Origin: Ctena decussata
Lineage: Eukaryota; Mollusca; Bivalvia; Lucinida; Lucinidae
Direction of reading: 5' to 3'
NCBI GenBank assembly: GCA_963989385.1
Contig: OZ022503.1
Span: 50,714,858-50,778,857 of the forward strand
DNA: 64,000 nucleotides
Of this stretch, positions 11,795-26,600 are shown piece after piece; position 1 is the stretch's first letter, and each line of letters starts with the position of its first letter. Under the pieces are notes generated by a model that was given only the letters and a program-made list of their open reading frames with translations, was not told where the DNA came from and searched no databases. A program made the position numbers and the translations under genes.

Positions 11795-14700
11795 ATGGAC
11801 AGTGAAGAAGAAAAGGAAGTGCGAGCAGTGATTGCTGGTCTGGCAGGCCGCTTTCCCAAATCCAGGAATGTACAGGTAAGACTTAATGCAGGGACGTAGC
11901 TAGGAAGAAGCCAGGAGGCACAGGCTTCAACATATTTCCATCTGTTCTTAAGCTAAATAGGCACACTTAATAGAAACACAACACAGCATTTTTTTCCCTT
12001 CCCAATCAGGGTCAACACTAAAAGAAAAGATTGCTCCTCTAGGAGCAAATTCTTTCCTTTTTATAGCAGATCCTATTTGAGAAAGGCTTCTCTGTCCAGA
12101 GAAGCAAAATTGAAGTCACAAAAGTTGTTCCCCTTTGTAAAAATGGCAAATGGGGCAGATTTTTCCATTGTAGAGTGAAGCCCCTGGGTGCTGCACGCAC
12201 TCAGCTATATATCTTAAAGTTTGCTTCAACAAAGAATTAGGTCTGGCCAAGCCCCTATAATGGGTGCACATTTAGGGACAGTAACTCTGGACAACATTTG
12301 CACTTTTGCATCCCTTCTCTTCCAGATCAAGAGATTATACATGTGACCATGCACCTACCTGGTTAACAATGTTTTCAAGGATAATACAAAACAAAATTGA
12401 GCTGTTGCGAAATGAAAAGGAGTCATAGTTACCAAATGACCTGGTCATCAGGTCGTTTGGTAACTATATGGCTCTTTTTCATTTTGTATATACAGTTAAC
12501 CAAGGGTAATGCATAAAGCCAAAGGCAATATCCTCAGATGTAGTAGAATCAGGATACATATAAAATGTATAATCTGGGTTTGACACATTATGAGGATTTT
12601 TGCTTTGCTTAAATCATTTAGGCTAGTTAGCATATTATATTATTTTCAGAAACAAAGGGATAGTGTGTTTACTTCAGAATGGAGGTTCTTATTAGAATTT
12701 TAAAGTAGGGATTGCTTTGGAATGATCGATTAGAACAGATTCGATAACTGATGTTTTTTCATGTTTACTTGTAAATTTACATACACATATGGAAAAAAAA
12801 GAAAAATTTGATGTTGTGCTTGACCACTAGATTAATTTTAGAGAAATTTCCATAACTCAGCACTGTATATAACACATACAGTGACTTCTTCAAATATTGA
12901 TCCATTGCAGGAATTCTGGGAGAATCTCATACAAGGTAATGATCTGATTGGTCCAACCAGATGGCCAGAAGGATTGTATGATTTACCGCCCAGGATTGGT
13001 GCCATCCATGATCTAGACAAGTTTGATTCTGTTTTTTTCAACATATCGGATGAAGAGGTAATAGTGACAAGATGGAATATTTTGTAAGGATTGAAATGAC
13101 ATTAATGTTTCTCCCCCCCCCCCCCCCCCCCCACCCACCCACCCACCCACCCACACAATTGGCAGGATCATTTTAGGTATGATGATGTTACATTAAATTA
13201 TTACTTGTTTATATGTGTACCTGTGTAAAATGTATACAGGTTGAGATTTTGGATTGAGATTTTGCATTAAGGGTCTCTATTGATCAGCTTGCTTTGATAT
13301 AACCTTCGCTGTTAGGAGATGGTCCTCATAAGCCTATGGCTTTCGATCAAATCCTGGTCAGTATTTTCAAACCAATGTACATGTACTAAAATTTGATAAC
13401 TAAAATATTGTTTAAACCAACCTTCCCTATTGCAATTTGGTACTTGGTCAGATGATGGTTACATCCTTATGATCACAGAATTCTGTGTCCTATCTTTATA
13501 TTTTCCACTCCATTGACTTTTGGTCTGTTATCCTTTTCAGCTGTACAAGAAAAATTGTCTATATTGGGGAACCCCAACATACATTTGTCAGTAAATATTT
13601 ACCATATCAATCCTAAGAAATGCCCCTGCTCTAATAAACACCCCCTGCTTCTTTTCCAAAAATTCTGTTTTATTAATATGTATGAACTCTTGTTTGCTTC
13701 TTTGGATGAGACACCTGTTTGAAATGGGGTCTACTCTAAAGAAAATAATTTGCTCCTAGAGGAGTAAATTCTTTCCTGTCAGAGTCGACCCCCACTGAAA
13801 AATGGTAGAGTTGCTTCCTTTGCAAGTATACGCATTCACCTTAATGCGGTTTATTACTGGTGTTTGGCAGTGCCTGATTCATTAACTTGAGGCTCTAAAT
13901 AACGCCCCCCCTTTTGTGAAATACAACGCCCCTGGAGCATCTTGTAGGATTAATAAGGTACTCATTATTGCATCTCCTCTAGGATCACTGGTCTGAATTT
14001 CTCAACACTTGGCTGAGATGTTCTTGCAGTTTAATCATAGTCTTCCCAGTTCATGGGAACACTACATGAGTATGGTGAAAATTATTTTAACCCTTCAAGC
14101 CCCAAAAATGAAAAAAGTCAGGTTTGCAAAGAGTGCAGATCCAGATGAGGTGGCTCATAACAAGCCACCTCATCTGAGTTTACACTGATGGCCCTCAGAT
14201 CTTTGAATTCTCAATATGATTGATCTAGCTTGAACAAAACATTTTTTTGAAATTTTGCAGACAAAAATTTTGTCTGCTTTTTGGTGCTTTAAGGCTTAAT
14301 AGCAAGAAAGTGAAGACTGTCTCTAATCAAACAAATGTTAACTGAACTTGCTCAAACATGCTTCCTGAATTTTGCTAGTCTATAGATAAACAACAGCTCA
14401 GCATTCTTCTTCAGTATTGAATATCAAACATTTCATTTTGATTAAATTAAGGCATGCAAGGAAACTAATTTTTCATGTCTCATTTTGGAAGGAAAATGCT
14501 TCTTTTTGGGTAACTGTCTGTAAGTTTGTTACTTGGACAGTGCTTGTAAATGTCAGAGCTGTTACACTTGGGATTTGCAAACAGTGTTTATATTTGAGCC
14601 GCGACAGGAGGAAACCAACAAAGTGGTTGTGCCCCAGCACAGACTCAGATCAGCCTGGGCATCCACCCAGTTTGACCAGACTCTCTTTGTTAAGTGCTCA

Positions 14701-17700
14701 AAGGGTAGCTAAGGGTCTAAGCTACCTCCATGTGAACAGCGTAGACTGATCAGACTGGGCGGATGCTCAGGCTGATCTGAGTCTGCGCTGGGCGCACAAC
14801 CACTTTGTTGGTTCTCTTGTGTTGCGGCTCATTTTTAGCTCGCCAGAACGAAAGTTCAGGAAGAGCTATTGTTGTCACCACGGCGTCCACGTCCGCGTCC
14901 GCGTCCGCGTTCGAATTGGATGTTTTGGTTAAAGTTTTTTAAAGACCTATATCTCCTTAACCCATGGATGGATTCTTTTGATACTTGCACTGTAGCTAGA
15001 TATTGGTCTAAGGTTTAACAGGGTACCACCCCCACCCCACTCTGTGACCTTGATGTCAAGGTCATGGACTTAGAAAATTGGTATTTTTTTGGACTGGATG
15101 TTTTGGTTAAAGTTTTATAAAGCCCAATATCTCCTGAACCCATGGATGGATTCCTTTTATACTTGCACTAAAGTTAGATATTAGATAAGTTTTCGAAGGT
15201 ACTACCCCTACCCCCCTCTGTGACCTTGATGTCAAGGTCATGGACTTAGAATATTGTCTTTTATTGATTGGATGTTTTGGTTAAAGTTTTTTTAAAGACA
15301 CATGTCTCCTGAACCCAGAGATGAATTCTTTTTATATTTGCACTGTAGTTAGATCTACAGAGTACTACCCCAACCCCGCTCAGTGATCTTGATGTCAAGG
15401 TCAGGGACTTAGGAAATTTTTGTCTTTTTTTAAGTTTTGTAATTGCATACTGATTCATAATGCTTTGCAGAGATTTAGTTTATACTTGAACTGATGTTAG
15501 ACTCTTTTTTGAGTTTTTACAAAACACCTTATACTTACCCCACTGGGTGACCTTGAAGTCAAGGTCATCGACTTAGAATTTTGTTTTAAAGATTTTGGTT
15601 AAAGTTTTATATTTATGAAGACATAATTTCACAGTGCCACAATGATGGACTCAGTTGATACTAATACTTGGGCTGATGTTAGATAATGGTTCAGGGTTTG
15701 ATACATACTATTGCCCCCCCCCTCCCCCCCCCACCCCCCCACCCCCTCCTACCCGTTAGTTTTTTTACCTCAAGCTCATGGACTTTGAAATTTCATTTCA
15801 TTTTTTTTTTTTTTTTAATTTTATTTTAAGACATTTCTGAGATAGCTTTTGTGTTTTCATTATGTACATGCTTGCATGAAGTTTTATGCATAGCAGTCCA
15901 CATAGCCCCCCCCCCCACCCCCACCCCACACCACCACCCCCCACCCGTCATTTTTTTTTTTTTACCTCAAGCTCATGGACTTTGAAATTTCATTTCATTT
16001 TTTTTATTCTAATTTTATTTTAAGACTTATTTCTGAGATAGCTTTTGTTTATAAATGTTTTTCATTATGGACATGCTTGCATGATGTTTTATGCATAGCA
16101 GTCCACACCACCATAGCGGCTGAGTGATGGGCAAGCACCAATTCAGGCGAGCTATGCTGTCAGGCGACAGCTCTTGTTGTTTTGCTCATTGTTTTAGGCC
16201 AACAACCTAAATCCACTGCTCCGCCACCTGTTTGAAGTGACCTATGAATGTGTGGTTGACAGCGCTCTTAACCTTGACGAGCTACAGTGTACAAAAACAG
16301 GACTGTATGTGGCAATATTCGGATCTGACACAGATTTTATTGAGACTTCAAAATGTCCAAAGACGGAGCATGGTATGGTGATGTTTTTTATTTGTGGACT
16401 TCTTGGCCTTTAAACTATAATATTTAGGCTTTTATGAACAAATAAATGAGAGTTTAAACAAGTTAAAACACGTACAGTGCTTTAAACTCCTGTTTGTTTG
16501 TGCCTGTATGCCTATCTTTGATTAGATAAAAGTGTTTGCACATACATATACCTTTAGGGGAAGCAAATCTGCCATTTTCTTTATTTTTACAGGACAAAAA
16601 TTGTCAAATTTGGGGAAAAATTCTTTTCTTTAAGAGTAGACTGGTTTTGGAAGGGCTTTTTCACCAGGAAATCAAACCTAAGTCCCAAAGATTGTCACCC
16701 TTTGTGAAAAAAAAAATGGTTTAAAAAGATGGAGGTATATCCTGTCACTTGAAAGATTTGAAACTTTATAGTTGCGGCAGCTGAAACAGTTCATGTACTT
16801 CTTATGCCCTAACATAGTTAGTGAATAGGTGAATAGGAAAAGTCTTACCACTTAAAGCACCAAAATGGAAATAGTGGAATTTGTAAATGGGGTAGATCCA
16901 GATGAGGTGGGACGTTTTAATGAGCCACCTCATCTGTATCTACACTGTTTGCCCTCTAGTCTTAAAATTCTCAATATGATATTGCTTTGATGAAATATTT
17001 TTTAAATTCTGCAGGCATATACTTTGTCATTTTGCTGTTTTTTGGAGCATTGAGTGTTAAATTTCTATGGAAAACTCTTCAAACCAAGGTTAAAGATAAA
17101 TGGCTGTCAGCTAACAATATCTTTATATTAATATTTTCAGTGAGTTTATCTCCTTACATAGCCGGAGAGTTGATGAGTGCTCTGAGTCTCACAGGGCCAT
17201 GTATCACTGTGGATACTGCTTGTAGCTCCAGTATGGCAGCCCTCAATATGGCCGTCAATGATATCCAGTGTGGGGTATGCAAATATGCTATAGTTGCTGG
17301 TAAGTACAGTTTAAGAGCTTTAGATAAGTTGGGGATATGGCAAGCCATTTTACTATTCATTCTATTAAATAGATATCTTATATAACATATAAAATATGTG
17401 ATATAAAATATAAGATATCTACATTAAATGAGATGTATTGTATATTAGATATCTAATTTAGGATGTAAGGTATCTTATATGTTAAATAAGATAGCTTATA
17501 TTGCATATAAGATATCTAAATTAAGAAATAAGATATCTTATATAGTATATAAGATATCTACTTTTGTATGTGAGATATCTGAAATAATATATAAGATATC
17601 TTAATTAACATCCAAATAAAGATATCTATGAAAGAAGATATCTGATATAGGAATTAAGATATCTTATCAACAAAATAAGATATCTAATATGTTAAATAAA

Positions 17701-19327
17701 ATATCTGATATGTTAAATTAGATATCATATATATCAAAATATGTAAGCTATCTTATTTAATATATCAGATATCTAATATATTATATAAGGTATCTAATAT
17801 GGCATATAAGATATCTCTTATGTTAATCCATATACCATAGGGCCATAATACCCGAGATCATCAGTTTGTCAGTAGACACATGATGTGGGTTAGCCCTCAG
17901 CTTTTGTTTCAAAAGTTGTTGAGTTTGACTTTGATTTTTTCAGGTTGTAACTTAGTGATCAACCCTCTATTCTCCCAGCAGATGTTTGTTCTTAACATGC
18001 TAAGTAAGGAAGGGCAGAGTCAAGTATTTGACCAAGGGGCCAATGGATATGTGAGAGCAGAGGGCTGTGCAGCTCTTCTTATTGCTGGGTATGTTGTCAG
18101 GGCTGCAGATAAGTCAGAACTGATTATAGAAGAAATTAGCAATCATTTAGTACCATTTGAATAACAAGTTAATTATTTTCCGTATTTTGGTGTTTTCTGC
18201 CTTGGATCATTTTAAAATCACATTGTGGCATCGTAGTGGATAGGTAATTTCATCAATTCATAATGCACATTTTTCTGATATATTCATTTAAATTTTATTA
18301 AAATCAGATTTCTTGTCTGTAATTTTCAGCTACCATGGAACTGGAGCTAGTTATTGTGAAATTTGCGTTTATTTAGACTTCTTTCCCTGTAAACATGATT
18401 CAGCTCTCCCTAAATAAGTAAGAAATGATGCAGAAATATGAGCCAGTGGCTCGCTTCAAATTGTTGACTGACATTGTTTCTGCAGAACTCGATGCTGCCA
18501 ATGGACCAAATCATTAGGGTGTATTCAGTCAATAAAACATGGAGGTGAACCCATACAACTTATTTACACAAACAGATGCACAATCAACACCTATTAGAAT
18601 TTGGAATGTTAAAACCTAAAGTTTACCCATCCAGTAAAAAAATTATTGCTTAGAATTTGCTTATCAAGCTTGATGATTGTATTTTACTCATATCATCAAA
18701 AAATGATGCTTAAATACTCTTGTTCTTCAAAAATTATCTGGGACACTGCTCACTGAATGTTATTATAGTTAAAAAAAATTTTATGTGATAGGCAAAGCCC
18801 TGTCAGGCAAGCTATCCTGTGCATGGACAGGTCTTGTGTTTACATTTTTTGTATGAGCTTGAATTTGCTATTAAAAATAGAAAAAAATAAACTCTTCATG
18901 TTAGTAAAACTCATTCCATTCTAACTGATGGAGGATATGCAAAATATCTGAACCCTTAAAGCACCAAATCATCACGATACAATTTATGTCTGTAAAATTT
19001 CAAAAATGATTTCATTCAAGCTAAGTTTTATCGAGAATTAAGAAAGTAAAAGGCAAAGGCCACCTCTTGATCTGCTTTGTTTAACAGTTTGATGATTTTT
19101 TGGGGTGTGAAGGGGAGGGGACGGGCCTTATAGCTTAAACTTTTAAGGATGTATACCTATTCATACTTTGTGATACATTTCAGGACTGCTGGTATTTGTG
19201 AGCGAGTGTATGCAAATATTATAGACGTTGGTATCAACACTGATGGATACAAGGAATCAGGTATACTGTATATCTGTATATACCATAAAGAAATACCATA
19301 TTTATTTGACAGTAGGACATCCCCCCC

Positions 19328-19377
<50 letters not shown>

Positions 19378-22300
19378 AAAAAGAAATTTTAGATCCGTCT
19401 CTTACAAGATTGAACTAGATTGTTGGGATTGTTTTGGAAGGGAACAAATTGCTCGTAGGAAAATTAATAAAACTAATTTAAATGTTTGGGATCATTTTGG
19501 AAAGGGAAAATGCTCCTGTCTTAATAGCTGAAGAAATAGGGGTTACCTCAGCGTCCACATTAGCATATGCTTGTAGGTTCAAGTTTTATATGTGATGGGC
19601 AAGGCACTTTAGGGCAAGCTATCCAACATGGGGACAAATTTTGTTGGAAGGTAACATTATTGACAGGAGCGGCTGTAGTGTTGTGGATAACACTCTGGAC
19701 TACCAATCCAGGGGTTGCAAGATCGATCCCCCGCTTCTCTGGTCTTTCGGATGAGACTTTAAACCTAGGTCCCGTCTCCATATGACCTCGTTGGTGGGAC
19801 ATTAAACCCGAGTTCACTCACTCACTCACTAACATAATTGACCAGTTTTCATTACCATCCTTTATTTCATGTTCTCAGTAAGTTTCATAAAAGTAAGAGC
19901 ATTCGACAGTATTAAGAGGCGACCTTTTAAACAAGATAGAAAATGTCAATAAATTTAAGGATGGATACACCTCCAAACTTAATGTAGGGTCTATTATTAA
20001 GGGAAAGAATTTTGCCCTCAGCAGAGAGCAAATTCTTTACTTTAAAAGTAGTCCTATTGGAATAGTGATTCCCCAACCAGGCAAGTAATTACTATTCTGT
20101 TTTAATTTGTCTCCATTGCATGTTTAAATGCTAAACGGTAAACCTTACAGATAGTTCATGGCTACTGGAATGCTACATTTTGCTGTTATTATAGGAATAA
20201 CCAATCCAAACAGTGAAACACAGGCTAAGTTGATGCGAGAGCTGTACAGCAGGTCTATGATAGATGTGAATGATGTTAAGTTTGTCGAAGCTCATGGTAC
20301 GGGTACACAGGTAATATGATTTGATATGGTATAATACTCATGTCTGACCAGTTCTTGATGAAAACCAGTTTCAGATGGTCACTAATGATGAAAATTTAGT
20401 ATGTTTCACCTGTTAGGGTGAAATGAAGTGAGATTTTTTTTTTAAAAATCAGCAAGTTTTATCATTAGATTATTGCGCTGCCTCATAATGATGCAGTGGG
20501 GACTCATAGTTGTTTGCTTTTCCATAACTGATGGCTACAGCTAGTTAATATCATGATTCCAAGTCAGTTCTTAAAATTTGAAGATGAAATAATTCAGCCT
20601 GAGAACAAATGTAGCTTTTGCTGTGTCACAATTTTTTTTGTGATGAAAACAACCAAGTTTGTAATTATGGTGCCAGTATTGTCATTTTCATACAGAAATT
20701 TGTGTAGAATGTCACTATTTTGGAGACTGTTCCTCTCTTGCCTGACGACAAAAGCCTTCATGCCGGGAATGAAAGCGGTTGAATTTTCACTCAGTGTAGA
20801 TCAAGATGAGATGGGAGCTGCCTCATCTCGAGCTACACTGTTTGCCCTCTAGTCTTTGAGTAATATGATATAAGATAAAGGTTTTCCATAGCCTCATGGC
20901 CATAGGGACAGTAAGTGGTAGATGCCCTCCATATTTTGGGCACAGCATATTATAGGCAGAGTCTGCTATCCCACTCCTTTTGCTGCCTTCATATTTCCTG
21001 GATTTGAAAAGATACCTTAGCTTTTTAGGGCTGGATTTGGACATGCTCTTGCTTGATCTGAATGTGAGCTGTCAAACTGTTGACTGAATTACAAACAGTG
21101 CAGACAATGGTCATACTGAGCTCGAGAACTCTAGGAGCAGTCTGAGCAGGGTCTACAGTGTTTCAACATGCATGCCTTTAAGGTTTCCATTTATTGGTTA
21201 GCTTTCATATTGCAGGCAGGCGATAAGGCTGAGACAACTGGTATCACAGAAGTATTTTGTAAGGACAGGACAGAGCCATTGCTGATTGGCTCAGTGAAGA
21301 GCAATATGGGTCATTCTGAGGCTACGGCAGGTAAGTTAAGTGGACAGACATACCATGTTAATTCTGTTAAACACCCAGGGGCATTGCATTTTACAAAAGT
21401 GGGACGTTATTTAGAGCCTAAATTGTTGTAAATCTTGTAAAGCCACTTCCAAATGCTTCTAATAAACAGTATTAAGGTGAGTGGGTAGACTTGCAGAGGA
21501 AGGCAATTCTTCTCTATTTTTTTCCCTCCCTTTTCAGTAGGGGTCAAGTTGCTCCTCTAGGAGCAAATACTTTCCTTTAAGAGTAGATCCCATGTCAAAG
21601 AGCTACCTCATCTAGAGAAGCAAACAGAAATTCATACAAGTTATTATAACATTTTCGAAAAAGAGGCAGGGGGTGTTTCTTAGACCATGGATGCGCTTAT
21701 TAGGATCAGTACGTTAACCATTTTCATCGCACATCTTAGGTGTGTGTGTATGTATGAAAACAGAAACTATATTTTTTCCATATCAAGCTTCATTTATAAA
21801 TTCTGTTGATGAAAAGTTGACATTGGAAGAGAGAGTACCCAAATCAGTATGTTTCTGTACTCAGTATGACCAGGTTCTTTACTGCTTTTGTAAACAGTAT
21901 TTGGGAAATGACACTGTTAGGAAGGCACTGAGAGTGGTCGGGTGGGGGACCTGCTTTTGTCAAAAAAAAAAAAAAAATAAATAAATAAGGAACATTTTCA
22001 GTTTTGAGATAATTTTAGTGTCCATGTTTGCTGAAATATATGTTGTGGCTCCACATTAGAACCATCTCATTTAGATACATATTTTGTGGAAAAACAAGAA
22101 AGTAATCATAGGCTCAGAACTTCTACCATCAAAATGTCTAGCTAGCTAGCTGGAGTTTCATCATTTAAGAGGCTGCCTTGTGATACTGTAAAAATTCTTC
22201 CTATTGGGACAGATATGTCTTTGAAAACAGTCCAGACCAAGATCAGACTGCACCAGAAGCCTGGAAGGAGCAGTCTGATCATTACATCTGGATTTTTTAG

Positions 22301-23601
22301 ACCCCTTCTGTTCAATGTGTAGGACAGCTACACTAATTGTCTAGGTGTCCAGATTTTTTTTTATTTTTACACAAATTTTATATTTTGCTTTCTTTTCTTC
22401 TTTCCAGCTCTTGCCTCCATCATAAAATGTATTCTGGCAATGCATTACAAGGAAATACCAGGAAATATCAACTTTAAGACACCAAACCCAGAAATAAAGG
22501 GGATTACTGAAGGGAAGTTGAAGGTTGTTGATAAAGCAACTCCACTACAAAGTAAGTAGAGACCAAATACTGTACTGTAAAAGTCTAAAAATTGGGACCC
22601 GGATCATAATTCCCATTATTCTGTTAAAAATGAAACAGTATGGTTTAAAAATGCAGAAATGCGCCCAAAAGATTGAGTCGTAAACTGTGTAGACCTCGAT
22701 GAAACTGCTGCTTTAGGAGCAGTCTGGTCTAGGTCTAAACTGTTTGCTGAGACCTCAATGGCATTTAAGCAATGAATATCATTTTTCTGAGGTTTATCGA
22801 AGTGTAAACTACATTGGGTCACGTGCAAAGTGAATGAACCCCGAAGGGGTTCATGTAAACTTTGCTAGTGACCCAATGTAGTTTACACTTCGATAAACAT
22901 CAGAAAAATTAAGTTCATTGCTTATATTTACATTCGTTTCAATCAAATCTTTCATGAAAAACCTTATATAAGCGCTAAAATTGAAGCAGTAAAACATGTA
23001 CACACAGGTTTTTCTGCTGACAGCAGAACGGCATGCATGACGTCATGACGTTGCAGACGTCCAATCAGGTTGTAGAGAGCTATTGTTTATTTTGACGTCA
23101 TTGACGTCGCGTGTCTCAATGTAATTATTGGAATGTAAACTACATTACGTTCCAATGGTTTACTATAGGGCTTTTCAGTAAATACACCAAGAATGTAAAT
23201 ATTGTAATATAAAATGCAAGAATATCAGTCCAACATGTTTGTTGCATTGCATATTTGCCAGGTCCCTGACTGTTCACATGCACCCACAAATAGATATAGT
23301 CATTCTAAGTCAATTTATCCGCATAAATTGGGTGAAACAAGTATCATTTCAAAGAAATCACTTATTTTCTATCATATAAATCGAAATAATAAAATATCGA
23401 ACAGTGATATTTTTTTGTCTGTGAAGAACTGACAGAAAAAGTCTTAGAATTATACCAAGTGTGCTTATTACGTTTTTAAACATTGGCTAATTTATTGTAC
23501 AGGTAGATATATTGGTGTGAACTCATTTGGATTTGGAGGTGTGAATGGTCATGTGATACTAGAGCCTTATAGTGATGTTAACAAAGAGGAATTTGTTCAA
23601 G
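11795..23601 (+). CDS. Ketosynthase (KS) domain, exons 1-10, residues 1-419
   Basis: Condensing domain of the thiolase fold, which in FASN joins an acyl group held on a Cys to malonyl-ACP. It starts MDSEEEKEVRAVIAGLAGRF, close to the FASN N-terminus after a short acidic extension. Exon 4 holds DTACSSS with nucleophile C162. Exon 7 ends in EAHGTGTQ with H295. Exon 8 carries KSNMGHSEATAG with K328 and H333. Exon 10 carries the NSFGFGG loop. Numbering is within two residues of human FASN (C161, H293, H331). The usual MDPQ before the first catalytic helix is LNPL here, at the start of exon 3. All three catalytic residues are present, so condensation or decarboxylation chemistry is plausible, but substrate delivery is unclear because MAT is dead and no ACP is seen. 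Confidence 0.92.
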
Positions 23602-26600
23602 GTATTTGTAACTATATATATTTTAAGATAGAAAAAAATCTGTGTTGCAGTTCTTGTAAAAGCTGAGCAGATTTCAATATCATTAAATTTGGAATTGTTA
23701 TGGATGAATTTTAATAGCATTTCTAAAAAGTAAGAAGTTTTATGTACTAACATTTATGGCGAATACTTGGCTATCTCAGCTATCCTTGTAAACAAAGAAA
23801 CATGCTGGCCAAATTCAAAAATGGTAAAGCGCATTTCAAACAATAAATCATCCCTCAAAGGATGACTGTGCTAAGCTATTAAAACTCAAAGCCAGAGGAG
23901 TACATTATGGAACACAAGAGACTAAATAGGTAACTTTAAGAGATAATTTTTAGTTCCAGGTAATCTTATTGTTCCCATCACAGCAAGGAACGTGCACTGT
24001 GTGGAGAAGATCAGAGATTTTGTCTGCAACAACCGTTATAACATTGGGCTACTTGGCATGCTCAGTGAGTCCATGTTGTCATGTGAGCAGAGACAGCCAA
24101 TCAGAGCCTTCATCCAGCTTGGACCTAAGGAAGAAGGTATTGAAAGTTTTACTAGTTTCTGATCTACTTGGTGAATGAATGTTTCAAGTGAATGAATGTC
24201 TGCTTGATGTATCACAAGGTCTATGGCAACGGTCCGGACTGTGCTGACATTTAATGTTGCCCTGACACTCTTGACATTGTCTCTGTAATAACAGTATCAT
24301 TTTCTGACCTTGACTTACTTTTTTTCAATTACTGGCGAAAATATGTGCACTTAGTACTGGTTAGTCTAACCACTGTAAGTGTACAAATTTTCGCAATGTA
24401 TTAGTTAATGTTTACAATTTTTGCAGTCAGCATACAAGCCCGAACTTTAACATCAGCAAATATGATGATTTTTCAAAGGAATAATGGGAATGCATGACTT
24501 ATTCGCAAACTGAACAACTGTGAATGTGTCTTACATTGCAAAACTGTGAATGTTTGTCCCTAGCGAAGATAAATACAGTTACAGCATATTGTGACATTGC
24601 CTCCTCAACTCAAGCATCACTTGCTCATTTGCTGACTTGGGTCTACATAGACATTATCAATTCACATCTAATAAGGGTTTAAACAAAATGAAGCTGTTTT
24701 GCATTTCAGATTTTATCCTACATAGTCGTGTAATGTCAGAAGAACAGGTCCGGCCAATCTGCTTTTGCCTAGAGGATTTCATGGGAGCAACAATAGATGC
24801 GAGCTGTGATCTTCTAGAGATAGACTATTTCAGACTCACTGTCACAGAATGTTCTACGGTTTGTTCTTCTCAGAATCTGATATTGACATTAAACATATTC
24901 TGATGCACTTACAAGTATAATGCAACATCTGATTGAATAAGATCAGAAGTTTGTGACAGTATTTCCTGTGATATACTGTCTTAAACCCAACATCATTACA
25001 TGTATGACACCTCACTTCTCATTGGTTAATGTCCAGTTGTATACAGTCAGAATATTTAAGTGGCATTTCCTTATGGCATTGATCAAATATGTATTATGAC
25101 TGACTTCATGCAAAGGGGGCTTACTGTACCTGTGAATGGTGGCAGTAAATCTGGAGTGTACTAAGAGTCTTCATTATGTGCCTGTTGATTTCGGAGGGTC
25201 TGTCGCAAATACTGTGATCAGACTGCACGGATGGGTTGAATTGTATGAGCATTTGCTGTTTGCATATGCATTAAGCACCCCTTTCAGCAGCTGATATTCC
25301 TTAAAGGGCCAAAAGTGCAGACAACAAAATCTCTGTATCCAAAATATTAAAAAAGAATGTTTCTTTCAAGCTAGTTCATAGTGAAATTCAGAGACTATAT
25401 GGCAAACATGCATTTCCAAATAAGGCAGCTCCTTATCAGCTACCTCGTCTGTATCTGGGCTGTTTGCAAATTCACCTCTATTCATTTTTCAGCGCTTTAA
25501 GTGTTATTATAGTGATCTCTCTATATTAGGTCATCAAAAGACTGGATCCCAAACTAGACATACAGAAATACCTAGAGGAAGGAAAACAGCTTGAGCCTTA
25601 TACCAAACAGGGAGTTCTTACAGCATTTACCATAACAATAGGTATATACCACGATAAAAACAATTCTGGGGAATCCTGTGAGAGAATTTTTACCTTTAAG
25701 TCTCTATAAAAATTCAGTTTATGGATCTTCAATACAACCTTATTAATTGTCAAAGATGTTCTAATGAAGGGTCAGAACATGTTTTTGAGGAGGAATAGCA
25801 AAAAAAATAAAATGCTATGAAAGGTCCTCAAATACTTTCCTTATCTCTTCCTCTCTTTGAAAGAGCCCTGGTAATTTGGTGGGTTTAACGCTGACCTGCT
25901 GCTCTAACAGTCTAGTGTCCAAATCTGGCTAGAGGCAGAATTCTTTCCACCTGTAAACTCCATTCCACTGCACACAGCCTTTCCTCTCATCAACTTGATA
26001 TGACTGAAGTATTTTTAAAAAGGGAGTAAATCACGTCATCCATCCATATTTCTGTAAAATTGTTTATGGACTTGTGTCTATACAGACTTGTTCTACTAAA
26101 ATACATGACATGATAGGAATATAGAGAAGGTTATAGAAAGATGTGTTACTCCTTTAGAATGTCCCAGTATCGAAATCAGTCTTGTGAAATTTGCTGTAAG
26201 ATAGAAGATGTTTTGTTGTTTTTCTTCCAAAGCTGCCTCAAAATTAAGCTCCAATTAAACATTGTGTTTATGATTTAAGCCAGATAAATGCAGTATCTAT
26301 GGTATATTTACAGCCTTAATTCAGACATTAGAAGAGTGCCGTGTTACAGTGAGTGATATATTGGGTTGTGGCCTGACAGAAGTAATAGCCGCCTATGTTG
26401 ACGGAGCTCTCAGTCTTGACCAGTGTCTCTGTATAGCTGAATGTGTTGGGAGATACATTGAGAAGTTTGCAGCAGAGAATGGTAACTAACACTTGTAGCA
26501 CCAAAAACTAAAAGAGTTGAATTTGCAAACTGCGTAAAGCAGACGAGTCAGCTCATAATCTGAATTTACCATTTTTAACCCTCTGTTCTTTGAATTCTTG

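Noticed and set aside
19149..19418. ORF with a long proline run
   Set aside because: Only 19184-19260 is coding (exon 6); the prolines come from an intronic C tract.
20553..20852. 99-codon ORF in intron 7
   Set aside because: Overlaps MITE-B/hairpin sequence, has no family features and no splice context.
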